A stretch of 64,000 nucleotides of DNA from Prado023 sp963774745 (lineage in GTDB: Bacteria; Actinomycetota; Actinomycetes; S36-B12; CAIYMF01). Under the pieces are notes generated by a model. The model worked only from the letters and a program-made list of their open reading frames with translations. It searched no databases and had not been told where the DNA came from. Both the position numbers and the translations under genes were made by a program. This document shows, one piece after another, positions 35,768 through 45,129 of this stretch. How positions within the stretch are numbered: the stretch's first letter is position 1; each line of letters opens with the position of its first letter. Location: contig CAVZGE010000003.1 of assembly GCA_963774745.1 (NCBI GenBank), positions 372,001 through 436,000 of the forward strand. The letters run 5' to 3'.

Positions 35768-36397
35768 GTGCGCGTACTCGGGGTGGATCCGGGCCTGACC
35801 CGGTGCGGGGTGGGTCTCGTCGAGGGGTCCCTCGGCCGGCCGCTGTCCCTGCGGCACGTCGAGGTGATCACCACGCCCGCCTCGCAACCGCTCCCGGAAC
35901 GGCTGCTCGTGATCAGCGCGCGCATCCAGTCGCTCATCGAGGAGCTGTCCCCCGACGTCGTCGCCGTCGAGCGGATGTTCAGCCAGCACAACCTGCACAC
36001 CGTCATGGGCACCGCCCAGGCCTCGGCGGCTGCCGTGCTGGCCGCGGCCCAGGCCGGGCTGCCGGTGGCGTGGCACACCCCCAGCGAGGTGAAGGCGGCC
36101 GTGACCGGCACGGGCCGTGCGGACAAGGCCCAGGTGGCGGGCATGGTGGTGCGGATCCTGCGGTTGGAGACGGCGCCGAAGCCGGTGGACGCCACCGATG
36201 CCCTGGCTCTGGCGATCTGCCACGTGTGGCGCGGCTCGGCCAACGCGCGGATCGCCACGGCCGTGGCCGCGGCACCGCCCGCGCGCATCCCGACCCGGGT
36301 CCCGCGGACGTCCGCGGGCGCGGGGGCCGCACCGGCGCCGGCACCCGCAGCGCCGGGCCGGGCCGGGGTCGGCCTGCGCTCCCGGAGCTCGCGGTGA
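35768..36397 (+). CDS. ruvC: Holliday junction endonuclease RuvC
   Basis: This 209-residue resolvase cuts Holliday junctions. The acidic catalytic residues are visible as GVDPGLTRCG (Asp7), VVAVERMFSQHN (Glu) and the late VDATDALALAICH pair. A C-terminal extension of about 40 residues rich in Ala, Pro and Arg follows the catalytic core, as in several actinobacteria. AGGAGG lies 3 nt before GTG 35768. The gene heads ruvC-ruvA-ruvB and is controlled by the LexA box just upstream. Confidence 0.95.
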   Translation: MRVLGVDPGLTRCGVGLVEGSLGRPLSLRHVEVITTPASQPLPERLLVISARIQSLIEELSPDVVAVERMFSQHNLHTVMGTAQASAAAVLAAAQAGLPVAWHTPSEVKAAVTGTGRADKAQVAGMVVRILRLETAPKPVDATDALALAICHVWRGSANARIATAVAAAPPARIPTRVPRTSAGAGAAPAPAPAAPGRAGVGLRSRSSR

Positions 36398-37002
36398 TCG
36401 CCTTCGTGCATGGCACGGTGGCCTCGGTGGGGGCCGATCACGCGGTGATCGACGTCGGCGGGGTGGGCCTGTCGGTGCTGTGCGGGCCACGCACCCTGGC
36501 CGAGCTGCGTCCCGGGGCCCCCGCCCAGGTGGCCACGGCGCTGGTGGTGCGCGAGGACTCCCTGACCCTGTTCGGCTTCCGCGACGAGGACGAGCGGCAG
36601 GCCTTCGAGGTGCTGCAGTCGGTCACCGGGATCGGGCCGCGGACCGCCCAGGCCATCCTGGCCGTGCTCACCGTCGACCAGCTGCGCTCCGCGGTGGCCA
36701 CCGACGACCTCGCGACCCTGTCCAAGCCGCCCGGGATCGGGCGCAAGGGCGCGGCGCGGATCGCCCTCGAGCTCAAGGACCGGCTGGGGGCGCCCACCTC
36801 GTCATCGGCGGCCACCATGACGGCCGACGACTGGTCGACCCCGGTCATCGACGGGCTCATCGCCCTGGGCTGGCCGCCACGGGACGCCCGTGCCGCTGCC
36901 GAGGCCGTGCGGACCGAGGCCGAGGCGGTCCTGGCCGAGGGCGGCCATCCCTCCGTTCCCGCGCTGCTGCGCTCGGCCCTGCGCCACCTGGACCGCGCGT
37001 GA
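36394..37002 (+). CDS. ruvA: Holliday junction branch-migration protein RuvA
   Basis: This 202-residue junction-binding protein tetramerises and loads RuvB. Domain I is IAFVHGTVASVGADHAVIDV; the tandem helix-hairpin-helix motifs are LQSVTGIGPRTAQAIL and LSKPPGIGRKGAARIALELK; domain III (about 150-202) contacts RuvB. The GTG at 36394 overlaps the ruvC stop (GTGA). Its own TGA overlaps the ruvB GTG, so the three genes are coupled. Confidence 0.95.
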   Translation: MIAFVHGTVASVGADHAVIDVGGVGLSVLCGPRTLAELRPGAPAQVATALVVREDSLTLFGFRDEDERQAFEVLQSVTGIGPRTAQAILAVLTVDQLRSAVATDDLATLSKPPGIGRKGAARIALELKDRLGAPTSSSAATMTADDWSTPVIDGLIALGWPPRDARAAAEAVRTEAEAVLAEGGHPSVPALLRSALRHLDRA

Positions 37003-38075
37003 GCGACGACGAGCTGGTGCGCGGCGAGGCAGATGACGAGGACGTCGCGGCCGAGGGGGCCCTGCGGCCCCGCAGCCTGGCGGACTTCATCGGCCAGGAC
37101 CGCGTGCGCTCCCAGCTCGGCCTGGTCCTGGAGGCCGCACGGCACCGCCACGCCACCGCGGACCACGTGCTGCTCTCCGGGCCCCCCGGCCTGGGCAAGA
37201 CGACCCTGGCCATGATCATCGCCGGCGAGATGTCGGCGCCCATGCGGATCACCTCGGGGCCGGCGATCCAGCACGCGGGGGACCTCGCGGCCGTCCTGTC
37301 CAGCCTCGTGCCCGGCGAGGTGCTCTTCCTCGACGAGATCCATCGGATGGCCCGACCCGCCGAGGAGATGCTCTACGTCGCGATGGAGGACTTCCGGGTC
37401 GACATCGTCGTCGGGAAGGGCCCCGGCGCCACTGCCATCCCCCTGGACCTGGCACCGTTCACCCTCGTGGGCGCCACGACCCGGGCGGGCCTGCTGCCGG
37501 GCCCCCTGCGCGATCGGTTCGGCTTCACCGCGCACATGGACTTCTACGCCGACTCCGACCTCTTCACGATCGTCAACCGGTCCGCCCGGTTGCTCGGGGT
37601 CGAGATCGACGCGGCCGGGGCAGCCGAGATCGCTGGCCGCTCCCGCGGCACGCCGCGCGTGGCCAACCGCCTGCTTCGCCGGGTGCGCGACTACGCCCTC
37701 GTCCACGGGGACACGTCCATCGACCAGCGCACGGCCCATGCCGCCCTCGACCTCTACGAGGTCGACGCCCTGGGCCTCGACCGGCTGGACCGGTCGGTCC
37801 TCGAGGCGCTGCTCACGACGTTCCGGGGCGGGCCGGTGGGCCTGTCCACGCTGGCCGTGGCCGTCGCGGAGGAGCCCGAGACCGTGGAGACGGTGGCCGA
37901 GCCGTTCCTCGTGCGCGCCGGGCTGCTGTACCGCACGCCGCGTGGCCGGGTGGCCACGGAGGCCGCCTGGCGGCACCTGGGCCTGGCCCCGCCGACATCG
38001 ATCGGGCAGATCGGCCTGCCGTTCGACAGCGACGCACCGGACGGGAATGACCGAGGTGTCGCGCCGGGCGTCTAG
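36999..38075 (+). CDS. ruvB: Holliday junction branch-migration helicase RuvB
   Basis: This 358-residue AAA+ motor drives branch migration on RuvA-bound junctions. Walker A is SGPPGLGKTTLAM, Walker B VLFLDEIHRM, with sensor 1 LVGATTRAGLLPGPLRDRFG (arginine finger region) and a C-terminal winged helix (RTPRGRVATEAAWRHLG). A short acidic N-terminus precedes RPRSLADFIGQ. The GTG start overlaps the ruvA stop. yajC starts 30 bp downstream. Confidence 0.96.
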   Translation: MSDDELVRGEADDEDVAAEGALRPRSLADFIGQDRVRSQLGLVLEAARHRHATADHVLLSGPPGLGKTTLAMIIAGEMSAPMRITSGPAIQHAGDLAAVLSSLVPGEVLFLDEIHRMARPAEEMLYVAMEDFRVDIVVGKGPGATAIPLDLAPFTLVGATTRAGLLPGPLRDRFGFTAHMDFYADSDLFTIVNRSARLLGVEIDAAGAAEIAGRSRGTPRVANRLLRRVRDYALVHGDTSIDQRTAHAALDLYEVDALGLDRLDRSVLEALLTTFRGGPVGLSTLAVAVAEEPETVETVAEPFLVRAGLLYRTPRGRVATEAAWRHLGLAPPTSIGQIGLPFDSDAPDGNDRGVAPGV

Positions 38076-38105
38076 AATCAGGCCCAATCGTGCGAAAGGC
38101 CCTCC

Positions 38106-38489
38106 ATGACGCTCGTCGAACTCCTGCCCTTTGCTGCCATCGCGGCGGCATTCTGGCTGCTGATCATCCGGCCGGCCTCGGTCCGCCGGAAGGCCCAGGC
38201 CGCCCTCGTCGCCGCGCTCGCTCCGGGGCAGCGGGTCATGACCACGGCCGGCGTGTTCGCAACCGTCGCCGCCATCGACGGGGACCGGGTCCGCGTGGAG
38301 ATCGCCCCGGGAGTCGTCATCGAGATGCTCGCCGCGGCCATCGCACAGGTGGTCCCGGCAGCGCTGGACGCTGACCCGGTGCCGGCGGTACCCGCGACGG
38401 ATCCCCCCGAGCCGCAGGCAGAGGTCGCGCCCCAGGTCGACGATGCCCCGGCCGTGTCGGCCCTGACCCCGGAGGCCGATCGTGGCTAG
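38106..38489 (+). CDS. yajC: Preprotein translocase accessory subunit YajC
   Basis: This 127-residue inner-membrane protein has one N-terminal membrane segment (residues 4-22) ending in the family motif IIRPASVRRKAQA, then the small conserved domain PGQRVMTTAGVFATVAAIDGD. The acidic, proline-rich C-terminal tail is typical of actinobacteria. It acts with SecDF. The end overlaps the secD start by 8 bases in another frame. Confidence 0.92.
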   Translation: MTLVELLPFAAIAAAFWLLIIRPASVRRKAQAALVAALAPGQRVMTTAGVFATVAAIDGDRVRVEIAPGVVIEMLAAAIAQVVPAALDADPVPAVPATDPPEPQAEVAPQVDDAPAVSALTPEADRG

Positions 38490-40179
38490 TTCCGTGTCCG
38501 CGTACCGTCCCTGGCGCGTGCTGGGCCCGATGCTCGCCGTCCTCGTCGCGCTGATCGCCTGGACGTTCTGGCCCTCGTTGTCCAGCACCCCCCAGCTCGG
38601 TCTCGACCTGCAGGGTGGCACCCAGGTCACGCTGCTGCCGACCACGGCACCCGGCACGGATGGCAACATCACCGACGAGCAGCTCGACCAGGCCGTCGGG
38701 ATCATCCGCCAGCGCGTGGACGGCCTGGGTGTGGCCGAGTCCGAGGTGACGGTGCAGGGCTCCGGGGAGAACGCGGCGATCATCGTCTCGGTCCCCGGCT
38801 CCGTGCCCCAGGACCGCCTGGTCGAGCTCGTCGGGCGCACGGCCCAGCTGGCGTTCCGGCCGGTGGAGGCCATCACGAACCCGGAGGCGGTCGACCCCGA
38901 CGCCGAGCCGACGGACGAGCCGGAGGCCTCGGCGACGCCCGCCGACCCCAGTCCGACCCCGACCGACGGGTCGACACCCTCGCCGGCCGCCACCGACGAG
39001 CCGTCGGCGAGCGCCTCGCCGTCGGCCGAGGCGGCCTCACCGTCCGCCAGCCCGACCCCGGCCGTCGAGCAGCCGGAGCTCCCCGTCCAGGCGGCAGCCA
39101 ACGACACCGAGTTCCAGGACCGCGCACTTCGGCTGGACTGCACCTACCCGGAGAACAGGTCGGGAACGCCCGATGACCAGGCCCTCTGGCTGGCCACCTG
39201 TGACCGCGAGGGCTTCGCCAAGTACATCCTGCAGCCGGCCTTCATCAAGGGCACGCAGGTGACCGACGCCCAGGCCCAGCTCGACCCGGCGACCAGCAAG
39301 TGGTCGGTGTCGCTGACCTTCGACTCCGCAGGGTCCAAGGCCCTGAGTGAGATCTCGTCGGAGATCTACGACAACACCCCGCCGCAGAACCAGTTCGCCA
39401 TCGTCCTCGACGGGGTGGTGTTCAGCGCGCCGTCGTTCCTGGAGCCGATCCCCGGTGGAACCGCCCAGATCACCGGTGAGTTCACCATCGATGAGGCCAA
39501 CGACCTGGCCAACGTGCTCAAGTTCGGCTCGCTGCCGATCAGCCTGGAGGTCGGCGAGATCACCTCGATCACGCCCACGGTCGGCGATGCCTACCTGAAG
39601 GCCGGCCTGCTCGCCGGCGCGATCGGCCTGGCCCTCGTGGCGCTGTACCTGCTGGTCTACTACCGGGCGCTCGGCCTCGTGGCCGCAGCCAGCCTGGTGG
39701 TGGCCGGGGTCATCACGTACTGCCTGTTCGTGATCTTCGGCCGCACGCTCGGGTTCACCCTGACCCTGGCCGGCGTCGCCGGCGCGATCGTGGCCATCGG
39801 CATCACCGCCGACTCGTTCATCGTCTACTTCGAGCGACTGCGCGACGAGGTCCGCGAGGGCCGCACGCTGCGGGTGGCGGCCGAGACCGGCTGGATCCGC
39901 GCCCGACGGACCCTGCTGGCCGCGGACTTCGTCTCCCTGCTCGGTGCGGTCGTGCTCTACGTGCTGAGCATCGGCAGCGTGCGCGGCTTCGCCTTCGCCC
40001 TCGGCCTGACCACGGTCGTCGACGTGCTGGTCGCCTTCACCTTCACCCGGCCGGTGGTCGCGCTGCTGGCCGCCACAAAGTTCTTCCAGTCCGGCCATCC
40101 GCTCAGCGGGGTCGACCCCCACAGGCTGGGCATCCCGGAGGCGCCAGCTCGCTCCACGACCGCTGCAGGGAGGCGATAG
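38482..40179 (+). CDS. secD: Protein translocase subunit SecD
   Basis: This 565-residue membrane protein uses proton flow to pull exported proteins out of the Sec channel. It starts with TM1 (about residues 10-28) and the P1 head segment LGLDLQGGTQVTLL. A Pro/Ser/Thr-rich insertion of about 60 residues (about 140-200) sits in the extracytoplasmic domain, as is usual in actinobacterial SecD. The C-terminal half has five further membrane segments with the conserved GAIVAIGITADSFIVYFERL stretch that carries the proton-path Asp. GTG 38482 is used. secF follows 2 bp later. Confidence 0.95.
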   Translation: MASSVSAYRPWRVLGPMLAVLVALIAWTFWPSLSSTPQLGLDLQGGTQVTLLPTTAPGTDGNITDEQLDQAVGIIRQRVDGLGVAESEVTVQGSGENAAIIVSVPGSVPQDRLVELVGRTAQLAFRPVEAITNPEAVDPDAEPTDEPEASATPADPSPTPTDGSTPSPAATDEPSASASPSAEAASPSASPTPAVEQPELPVQAAANDTEFQDRALRLDCTYPENRSGTPDDQALWLATCDREGFAKYILQPAFIKGTQVTDAQAQLDPATSKWSVSLTFDSAGSKALSEISSEIYDNTPPQNQFAIVLDGVVFSAPSFLEPIPGGTAQITGEFTIDEANDLANVLKFGSLPISLEVGEITSITPTVGDAYLKAGLLAGAIGLALVALYLLVYYRALGLVAAASLVVAGVITYCLFVIFGRTLGFTLTLAGVAGAIVAIGITADSFIVYFERLRDEVREGRTLRVAAETGWIRARRTLLAADFVSLLGAVVLYVLSIGSVRGFAFALGLTTVVDVLVAFTFTRPVVALLAATKFFQSGHPLSGVDPHRLGIPEAPARSTTAAGRR

Positions 40180-40181
40180 CC

Positions 40182-41345
40182 ATGTCCCGAGTCGGAACCT
40201 TCGGCCAGAAGCTGTACTCCGGGGAGATCTCCTACGACATCGTCGGCCAGCGCCGGCGCTGGTATGCGATCTCCGGTGCGATCTTCCTGATCGCGGTCGT
40301 CTCCCTGCTGACCCGGGGGCTCAACTACGGCATCGAGTTCACCGGCGGTGCTGAGTTCCGTGTGCCCAGCGCCTCGTGCACCATCGAGCAGGCCACGGCG
40401 GCCGTCGAGGACGTCGGCGTGACCCCGAGCACTGTGACCCAGCTCGGTGGCGAGTCGATCCGGGTCACCACCGAGGCGGTCGACACCGCCGAGAGCTCGA
40501 AGATCCGCTCGTCCCTGGCGCAGGCCTGCTCCGTCGCGCCCGACGACGTGTCCGTGCAGCTGGTCGGTCCCACCTGGGGAGGCGAGATCACGAAGAAGGC
40601 GCTGACGGCGCTGGTGGTCTTCCTGGCCCTGCTGAGCATCTTCCTGGCGATCTACTTCGACTGGCGGATGGCGATCGCCGCCCTGGTCGCGCTGGTGCAC
40701 GACGTGGTGATCACCATCGGCGTGTACTCGCTGCTGCAGTTCGAGGTGACGCCCAGCACCGTCATCGGCGTGCTGACGATCCTGGGGTACTCCCTCTACG
40801 ACACCGTCGTGGTCTTCGACAAGGTCAAGGAGAACACCCGGGGGATCCTCGGCCAGAGCCGGCAGACCTACTCGCAGGCGGCGAACCTCGCGGTCAACCA
40901 GACCCTGGTGCGCAGCATCAACACCTCGATCGTCGCCCTCCTCCCCGTCGCGGCCATCCTGTTCGTGGGCGCGGGCGTGCTCGGGGCCGGCACGCTCAAG
41001 GACCTGTCCCTGGCGCTGTTCGTGGGCATGGCGGCCGGCACCTACTCCTCGATCTTCATCGCCACGCCGTTCCTGGCCCAGCTCGAGGAGCGCAACCCGC
41101 AGATGCAGGCCCTCGCCCGGCGGGTGCAGGCCCGCGGTGCTGGGCCTCGGGGCGCAGCGGGTGCTGCGACAGCGGCTCCGGCGGCAACCGGGAACCAGGC
41201 CGCTGACACCGCGCCCGGCGCTGAACCGGGAGCGGCGGGAGCCGCATCGCAGAGCACCGAGGCGATGGAACGTGCCCGCGCCCGACGCAGCGCGAGTGGC
41301 CCACGCAACCAGCCGAAGAAGCAGAGCCGGGCTGACCGGCACTGA
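40182..41345 (+). CDS. secF: Protein translocase subunit SecF
   Basis: This 387-residue partner of SecD has TM1 (about residues 29-46) followed by the periplasmic LNYGIEFTGGAEFRV motif and five C-terminal membrane segments (LTALVVFLALLSIFLAIYFD, TILGYSLYDTVVVFDKVKEN, VNQTLVRSINTSIVALLPVA). A long Ala- and Gly-rich basic tail (about 325-387) ends in RNQPKKQSRADRH. In many actinobacteria apt lies between secF and relA; here relA follows after 63 bp without apt. Confidence 0.95.
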   Translation: MSRVGTFGQKLYSGEISYDIVGQRRRWYAISGAIFLIAVVSLLTRGLNYGIEFTGGAEFRVPSASCTIEQATAAVEDVGVTPSTVTQLGGESIRVTTEAVDTAESSKIRSSLAQACSVAPDDVSVQLVGPTWGGEITKKALTALVVFLALLSIFLAIYFDWRMAIAALVALVHDVVITIGVYSLLQFEVTPSTVIGVLTILGYSLYDTVVVFDKVKENTRGILGQSRQTYSQAANLAVNQTLVRSINTSIVALLPVAAILFVGAGVLGAGTLKDLSLALFVGMAAGTYSSIFIATPFLAQLEERNPQMQALARRVQARGAGPRGAAGAATAAPAATGNQAADTAPGAEPGAAGAASQSTEAMERARARRSASGPRNQPKKQSRADRH

Positions 41346-41408
41346 TCCTCGCCAGCACCAGCCTGGACCGGGTCGTACACTCGGGCTAACCAGCAGCAGG
41401 AGGAGCAG

Positions 41409-43676
41409 GTGGCCGATCCGGAGACCCTGCCCGTCGACTCGGCGGCGGAGTCAGCCCCAGGGCTGCGCTCCAGGCTGTCCCGGATCGCCGGTCGCGGGCC
41501 CGGAGCACCCCCGGAGCTCGAGCCCATCCTGCGCACCCTGCGTCAGTTCCATCCCAGGAGCGACACCCGGGTGGTCATCCAGGCGTACGTGACCGCCGAG
41601 GAGCTGCACCGCGAGCAGAAGCGCCGTTCGGGCGAGCCCTACATCACCCATCCGCTGGCGGTCGCGCAGATCCTGGCCGACCTGGGCATGACCGGACCGA
41701 CCCTGGCGGCGGCGCTCCTGCACGACACGGTGGAGGACACCGGCTACCCGCTGTCTGACCTGCGGGCCGAGTTCGGTGAGGAGATCGCCTCGCTGGTCGA
41801 CGGGGTGACCAAGCTGGACAAGGTCACCTACGGTGCCTCGAGCGCGGCGGAGACCGTGCGCAAGATGGTCGTGGCCATGGCCCGCGACATCCGGGTCCTG
41901 GTCATCAAGCTGGCCGACCGCCTGCACAACATGCGCACGCTGCAATGGCTGCCGCCCGAGAAGCAGGCGATCAAGGCCCGGGAGACCCTCGAGATCTATG
42001 CCCCCCTGGCCCATCGCCTGGGCATGAACACGGTCAAGTGGGAGCTCGAGGACCTGTCCTTCGCGACGCTGCACCCCAAGATGTACGAGGAGATCGTCCG
42101 CCTGGTCGGCCAGCGCGCGCCGGCCCGCGAGCAGTACCTCGAGCAGGTGATCGGCGACATCGACGAGCGCCTCCGGGCCGCGCGGATCCGGGCCACGGTC
42201 ACCGGCCGGCCGAAGCACTACTACTCCGTCTACCAGAAGATGATCGTGCGGGGACACGACTTCTCCGACATCTACGACCTGGTGGGCGTGCGGATCCTGG
42301 TCGACTCCGTTCGCGACTGCTACGCCGTGCTGGGCACCCTGCATGCCGCGTGGAACCCCCTGCCGGGGCGGTTCAAGGACTACATCGCGATGCCGAAGTT
42401 CAACATGTACCAGTCGCTGCACACCACGGTCATCGGGCCGGACGGCAAGCCCGTCGAGGTGCAGATCCGCACGCACGAGATGCACCGGTCTGCCGAGTAC
42501 GGCATCGCCGCGCACTGGCGCTACAAGCAGACCGAGGTGGGCGGCAAGCTCGGGCCCGACGACCTCGGCTGGCTCCGTCAGCTCGTGGAGTGGCAGCGCG
42601 AGACCGAGGATCCGGGCGAGTTCCTCGAGTCCCTGCGCTACGACCTGGGCTCCACCGAGGTGTTCGTGTTCACCCCGCGCGGTGACGTCATCGCGCTGCC
42701 CTCGGGCTCCACCCCGGTCGACTTCGCCTACGCCGTGCACACCGAGCTGGGCCACCGGTGCGTGGGGGCCCGGGTCAACGGCCGGCTCGTCCCGCTGGAC
42801 AGCCCGCTGTCGAACGGTGACGCCGTCGAGGTCTTCACCTCGAAGGCCGAGGGCGCGGGACCGAGCCTCGACTGGCTCACCTTCGTGCGCAGCCCCCGCG
42901 CACGCGGCAAGATCAAGGCCTGGTTCTCCCGCGAGCGCCGCGAGGAGGCCATCGACAAGGGCAAGGACCAGCTGCTCAAGGCCATGCGCAAGGAGGGGGT
43001 GTCCGTCCATCGGCTGCTGTCGACCAGCGCCCTGGCCACGGTCGCCGCCGACCTGCGCCAGCACGACGTGAGCGCCCTGTACGCCTCCATCGGTGAGGGC
43101 CGGATCAGCCCGCAGACGGTCATCCACCGCCTGGTGGCCACCGCCGGGGGCGAGGCCGCTGCTTCCGACGACGCCGCAGAGGGGGTCACGCCGCAGGGCA
43201 TCACGAAGATGCGCCAGCGCTCGGACTCCGACCCGGGCGTGACCGTGATCGGTTCCCAGCTCGGGGACGTCTGGGTCAAGCTGGCCCGCTGCTGCACCCC
43301 CGTGCCCGGTGACGAGATCACCGGCTTCGTCACCCGCGGGAACGGCGTGTCCGTGCACCGCCAGGACTGCACGAACGTGTCGGCGATGGCCGGGCAGGCC
43401 GAGCGCTTCGTGCCCGTGGCCTGGTCGCCGGGGGCGTCCTCGGTGTTCCTGGTGAACATCCAGGTCGAGGCCCTCGACCGGTCACGGCTGCTGGCCGACG
43501 TCACGCGTGCGCTGTCCGACCAGCACGTCAACATCCTGTCGGCGTCGGTGTCGACCACGAAGGAGCGCATCGCGGTGTCGCGGTTCACCTTCGAGATGGG
43601 TGACCCCAAGCACCTCGGCGCGGTGCTGCGCTCCGTGCGCGGCGTGGAGGGCGTGTTCGACGCCTACCGGGTCTAG
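41409..43676 (+). CDS. relA: Bifunctional (p)ppGpp synthetase/hydrolase, RelA/SpoT family
   Basis: This 755-residue Rel enzyme controls the stringent response by making and breaking (p)ppGpp. The hydrolase domain has His81 in YITHPLAVAQ and the HD pair His105-Asp106 in ALLHDTVEDT. The synthetase domain has RGHDFSDIYDLVGVRI, MPKFNMYQSLHTTV and Glu350 in VEVQIRT. A TGS domain (FVFTPRGDVIALPSGSTPVD), a helical and zinc-finger-like part (LARCCTPVPGDEITGFVTRG) and a C-terminal ACT domain complete it. AGGAGGAG precedes GTG 41409. All catalytic residues of both activities are kept, so it should be bifunctional. Confidence 0.95.
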   Translation: MADPETLPVDSAAESAPGLRSRLSRIAGRGPGAPPELEPILRTLRQFHPRSDTRVVIQAYVTAEELHREQKRRSGEPYITHPLAVAQILADLGMTGPTLAAALLHDTVEDTGYPLSDLRAEFGEEIASLVDGVTKLDKVTYGASSAAETVRKMVVAMARDIRVLVIKLADRLHNMRTLQWLPPEKQAIKARETLEIYAPLAHRLGMNTVKWELEDLSFATLHPKMYEEIVRLVGQRAPAREQYLEQVIGDIDERLRAARIRATVTGRPKHYYSVYQKMIVRGHDFSDIYDLVGVRILVDSVRDCYAVLGTLHAAWNPLPGRFKDYIAMPKFNMYQSLHTTVIGPDGKPVEVQIRTHEMHRSAEYGIAAHWRYKQTEVGGKLGPDDLGWLRQLVEWQRETEDPGEFLESLRYDLGSTEVFVFTPRGDVIALPSGSTPVDFAYAVHTELGHRCVGARVNGRLVPLDSPLSNGDAVEVFTSKAEGAGPSLDWLTFVRSPRARGKIKAWFSRERREEAIDKGKDQLLKAMRKEGVSVHRLLSTSALATVAADLRQHDVSALYASIGEGRISPQTVIHRLVATAGGEAAASDDAAEGVTPQGITKMRQRSDSDPGVTVIGSQLGDVWVKLARCCTPVPGDEITGFVTRGNGVSVHRQDCTNVSAMAGQAERFVPVAWSPGASSVFLVNIQVEALDRSRLLADVTRALSDQHVNILSASVSTTKERIAVSRFTFEMGDPKHLGAVLRSVRGVEGVFDAYRV

Positions 43677-43732
43677 CCACCCGGCCAAGCGCCCCCGGGC
43701 CCAGGGCCCACCGTTCCCCAGCGCGCCCCGTT

Positions 43733-43779
43733 CGGTCCGCTATCGAGCGGCCCAACCCCGGATCGGTCCGCAATCGCGG
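43733..43779. repeat. Two similar small hairpins between convergent relA and DUF349 genes
   Basis: CGGTCCGC occurs at 43733-43740 and again at 43764-43771. Each copy opens a small stem: CCGCT-ATCG-AGCGG (43737-43750) and CCGC-AATC-GCGG (43768-43779). Together they may end transcription from both sides, but the stems are short. Nothing else was seen in this 150-bp gap. Confidence 0.35.
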
Positions 43780-43826
43780 CGGTCGCCGGCCCGGATTCCG
43801 GACGAACCGAAGGGTGCGGCAGGGGC

Positions 43827-45068
43827 TCAGCCCGAGTACTCCGCCAGGGAGTTCTCGGCTGCATCCAGCAGCGAGCGAGTCGTCGTGATGCGGCCCTGGA
43901 GGTCCGCCGCCCGGCGTGCGTCACCGGAGGCCTCGGCCGCGGCCGCCTGCTTCTCCAGCTTCTCCAGGGACGCGCGGAAGGTCTCGACGGTGGACTCGGC
44001 CAGCGCCCGCTTGGCCGGGTCGGTCCGCCGCCACTGGTCCTCCTCGGCGCGCTTGATGGCGTCCTCGACCTTGCGCAGCCGACCCTCGACCTTGTCCCGG
44101 TCGTTGCGGGGCACATGGCCGATGGCGTTCCAGCGCTCGCCGATGCCACGCATCGCGGTCTTGGCCGCCGCGAGGTCGGTGATGGGCAGGAGCGCCTCGG
44201 CCTCGACGGCCAGTGCCTCCTTGGCGTGGAGGTTCTCCATCTGGTCGCCGTCACGCTCGGACTGCGCGGCGTTGCGCGCGGCGAAGAACGCGTCCTGGGC
44301 CGCCCGGAAGCGCGCCCAGAGCTTGTCCTCATCGGCTCGCCCCGCGCGTGGGGCGGCCTTCCACTCGTCCATGAGGCCGCGATAGGCGCGCGCGGTCTCG
44401 GCCCAGTCGGTGCTGGTCGACAGCGCCTCGGCCCGGGCGATGATCCCGTCCTTGGCCGCGGTGGCCTCCTTGCGGGCTGCGTCCAGGGTTGCGAAGTGCG
44501 CACGGCGGGCCTTGTCGAAAGCCGACCGGGCGGTGCTGAACCGCTTCCACAGGTCCTGCTCGGCGTCGCGGGTCGAGCGATCCCCGCGGGGCAGGGCAGT
44601 CCACGCCTCCTGCAGCTCCTTGAAGCGGTCGCCGGTCGACTTCCACTGGGTGGACGCGGCCAGGCCCTCGGACTCCTCGACGATGGCGCTGCGTGCCGCC
44701 ATCGTCTTCGTGCGGGTCTCCTCGCGGGCAGCAGCGGCGGCCTCCTTGCGCGCCTCGCCCGCGGCCTCGAGGTCCTCGGCCAGCTTCGCCAGCACGGAGA
44801 GGTCGCCGACCACGTGCGGGTTCTCGACCGCGTCGCGGAGCTTGCCCACGACGATCGTCACGTTCTCGGGCGTCCCCTTGCCGTCCTTGAGGCGCGCCTG
44901 GAGCAGCTCGGCCTCGGCCTTGAGACCCTCGTACTTGCGCTCGAAGAAGGCCAGGCCCTCCGAGGGGGCACCGGCCGCCCATTGGCCGACGGCGACCTCC
45001 TGCCCGTCGGGGCGACGCACGTACACCGTGCCGTCGTCGTCGACGCGTCCGTAGGCGTGCTCGGTCAT
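43827..45068 (-). CDS. DUF349 domain protein (three-helix coiled-coil repeats)
   Basis: This 413-residue protein is mostly charged helix. An N-terminal beta segment (YGRVDDDGTVYVRRPDGQEV) precedes several DUF349 repeats recognisable by their W-x-x-x-x-x-A-P or L-W-x-R-F pattern: ELQEAWTALPRGDRSTRDAE, EQDLWKRFSTARSAFDKARR, GLMDEWKAAPRAGRADEDKL, LWARFRAAQDAFFAARN, GERWNAIGHVPRNDRDKVEG. Function is unknown. ATG 45068 follows GGAGGG. In actinobacteria the gene lies between relA and a cyclophilin gene, as here, convergent with relA. Confidence 0.87.
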   Translation of the reverse strand: MTEHAYGRVDDDGTVYVRRPDGQEVAVGQWAAGAPSEGLAFFERKYEGLKAEAELLQARLKDGKGTPENVTIVVGKLRDAVENPHVVGDLSVLAKLAEDLEAAGEARKEAAAAAREETRTKTMAARSAIVEESEGLAASTQWKSTGDRFKELQEAWTALPRGDRSTRDAEQDLWKRFSTARSAFDKARRAHFATLDAARKEATAAKDGIIARAEALSTSTDWAETARAYRGLMDEWKAAPRAGRADEDKLWARFRAAQDAFFAARNAAQSERDGDQMENLHAKEALAVEAEALLPITDLAAAKTAMRGIGERWNAIGHVPRNDRDKVEGRLRKVEDAIKRAEEDQWRRTDPAKRALAESTVETFRASLEKLEKQAAAAEASGDARRAADLQGRITTTRSLLDAAENSLAEYSG

Positions 45069-45129
45069 GCGCGTACCCTCCGTTGTCCAGTGCCGGTCAT
45101 TGTCCCATGCCCGTGGTCCGGACCCGGTG

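Noticed and set aside
36438..39143. A reverse-strand reading frame of about 900 codons
   Set aside because: It lies opposite ruvA, ruvB, yajC and secD, all of which carry clear family motifs; no motif is seen on the reverse strand.
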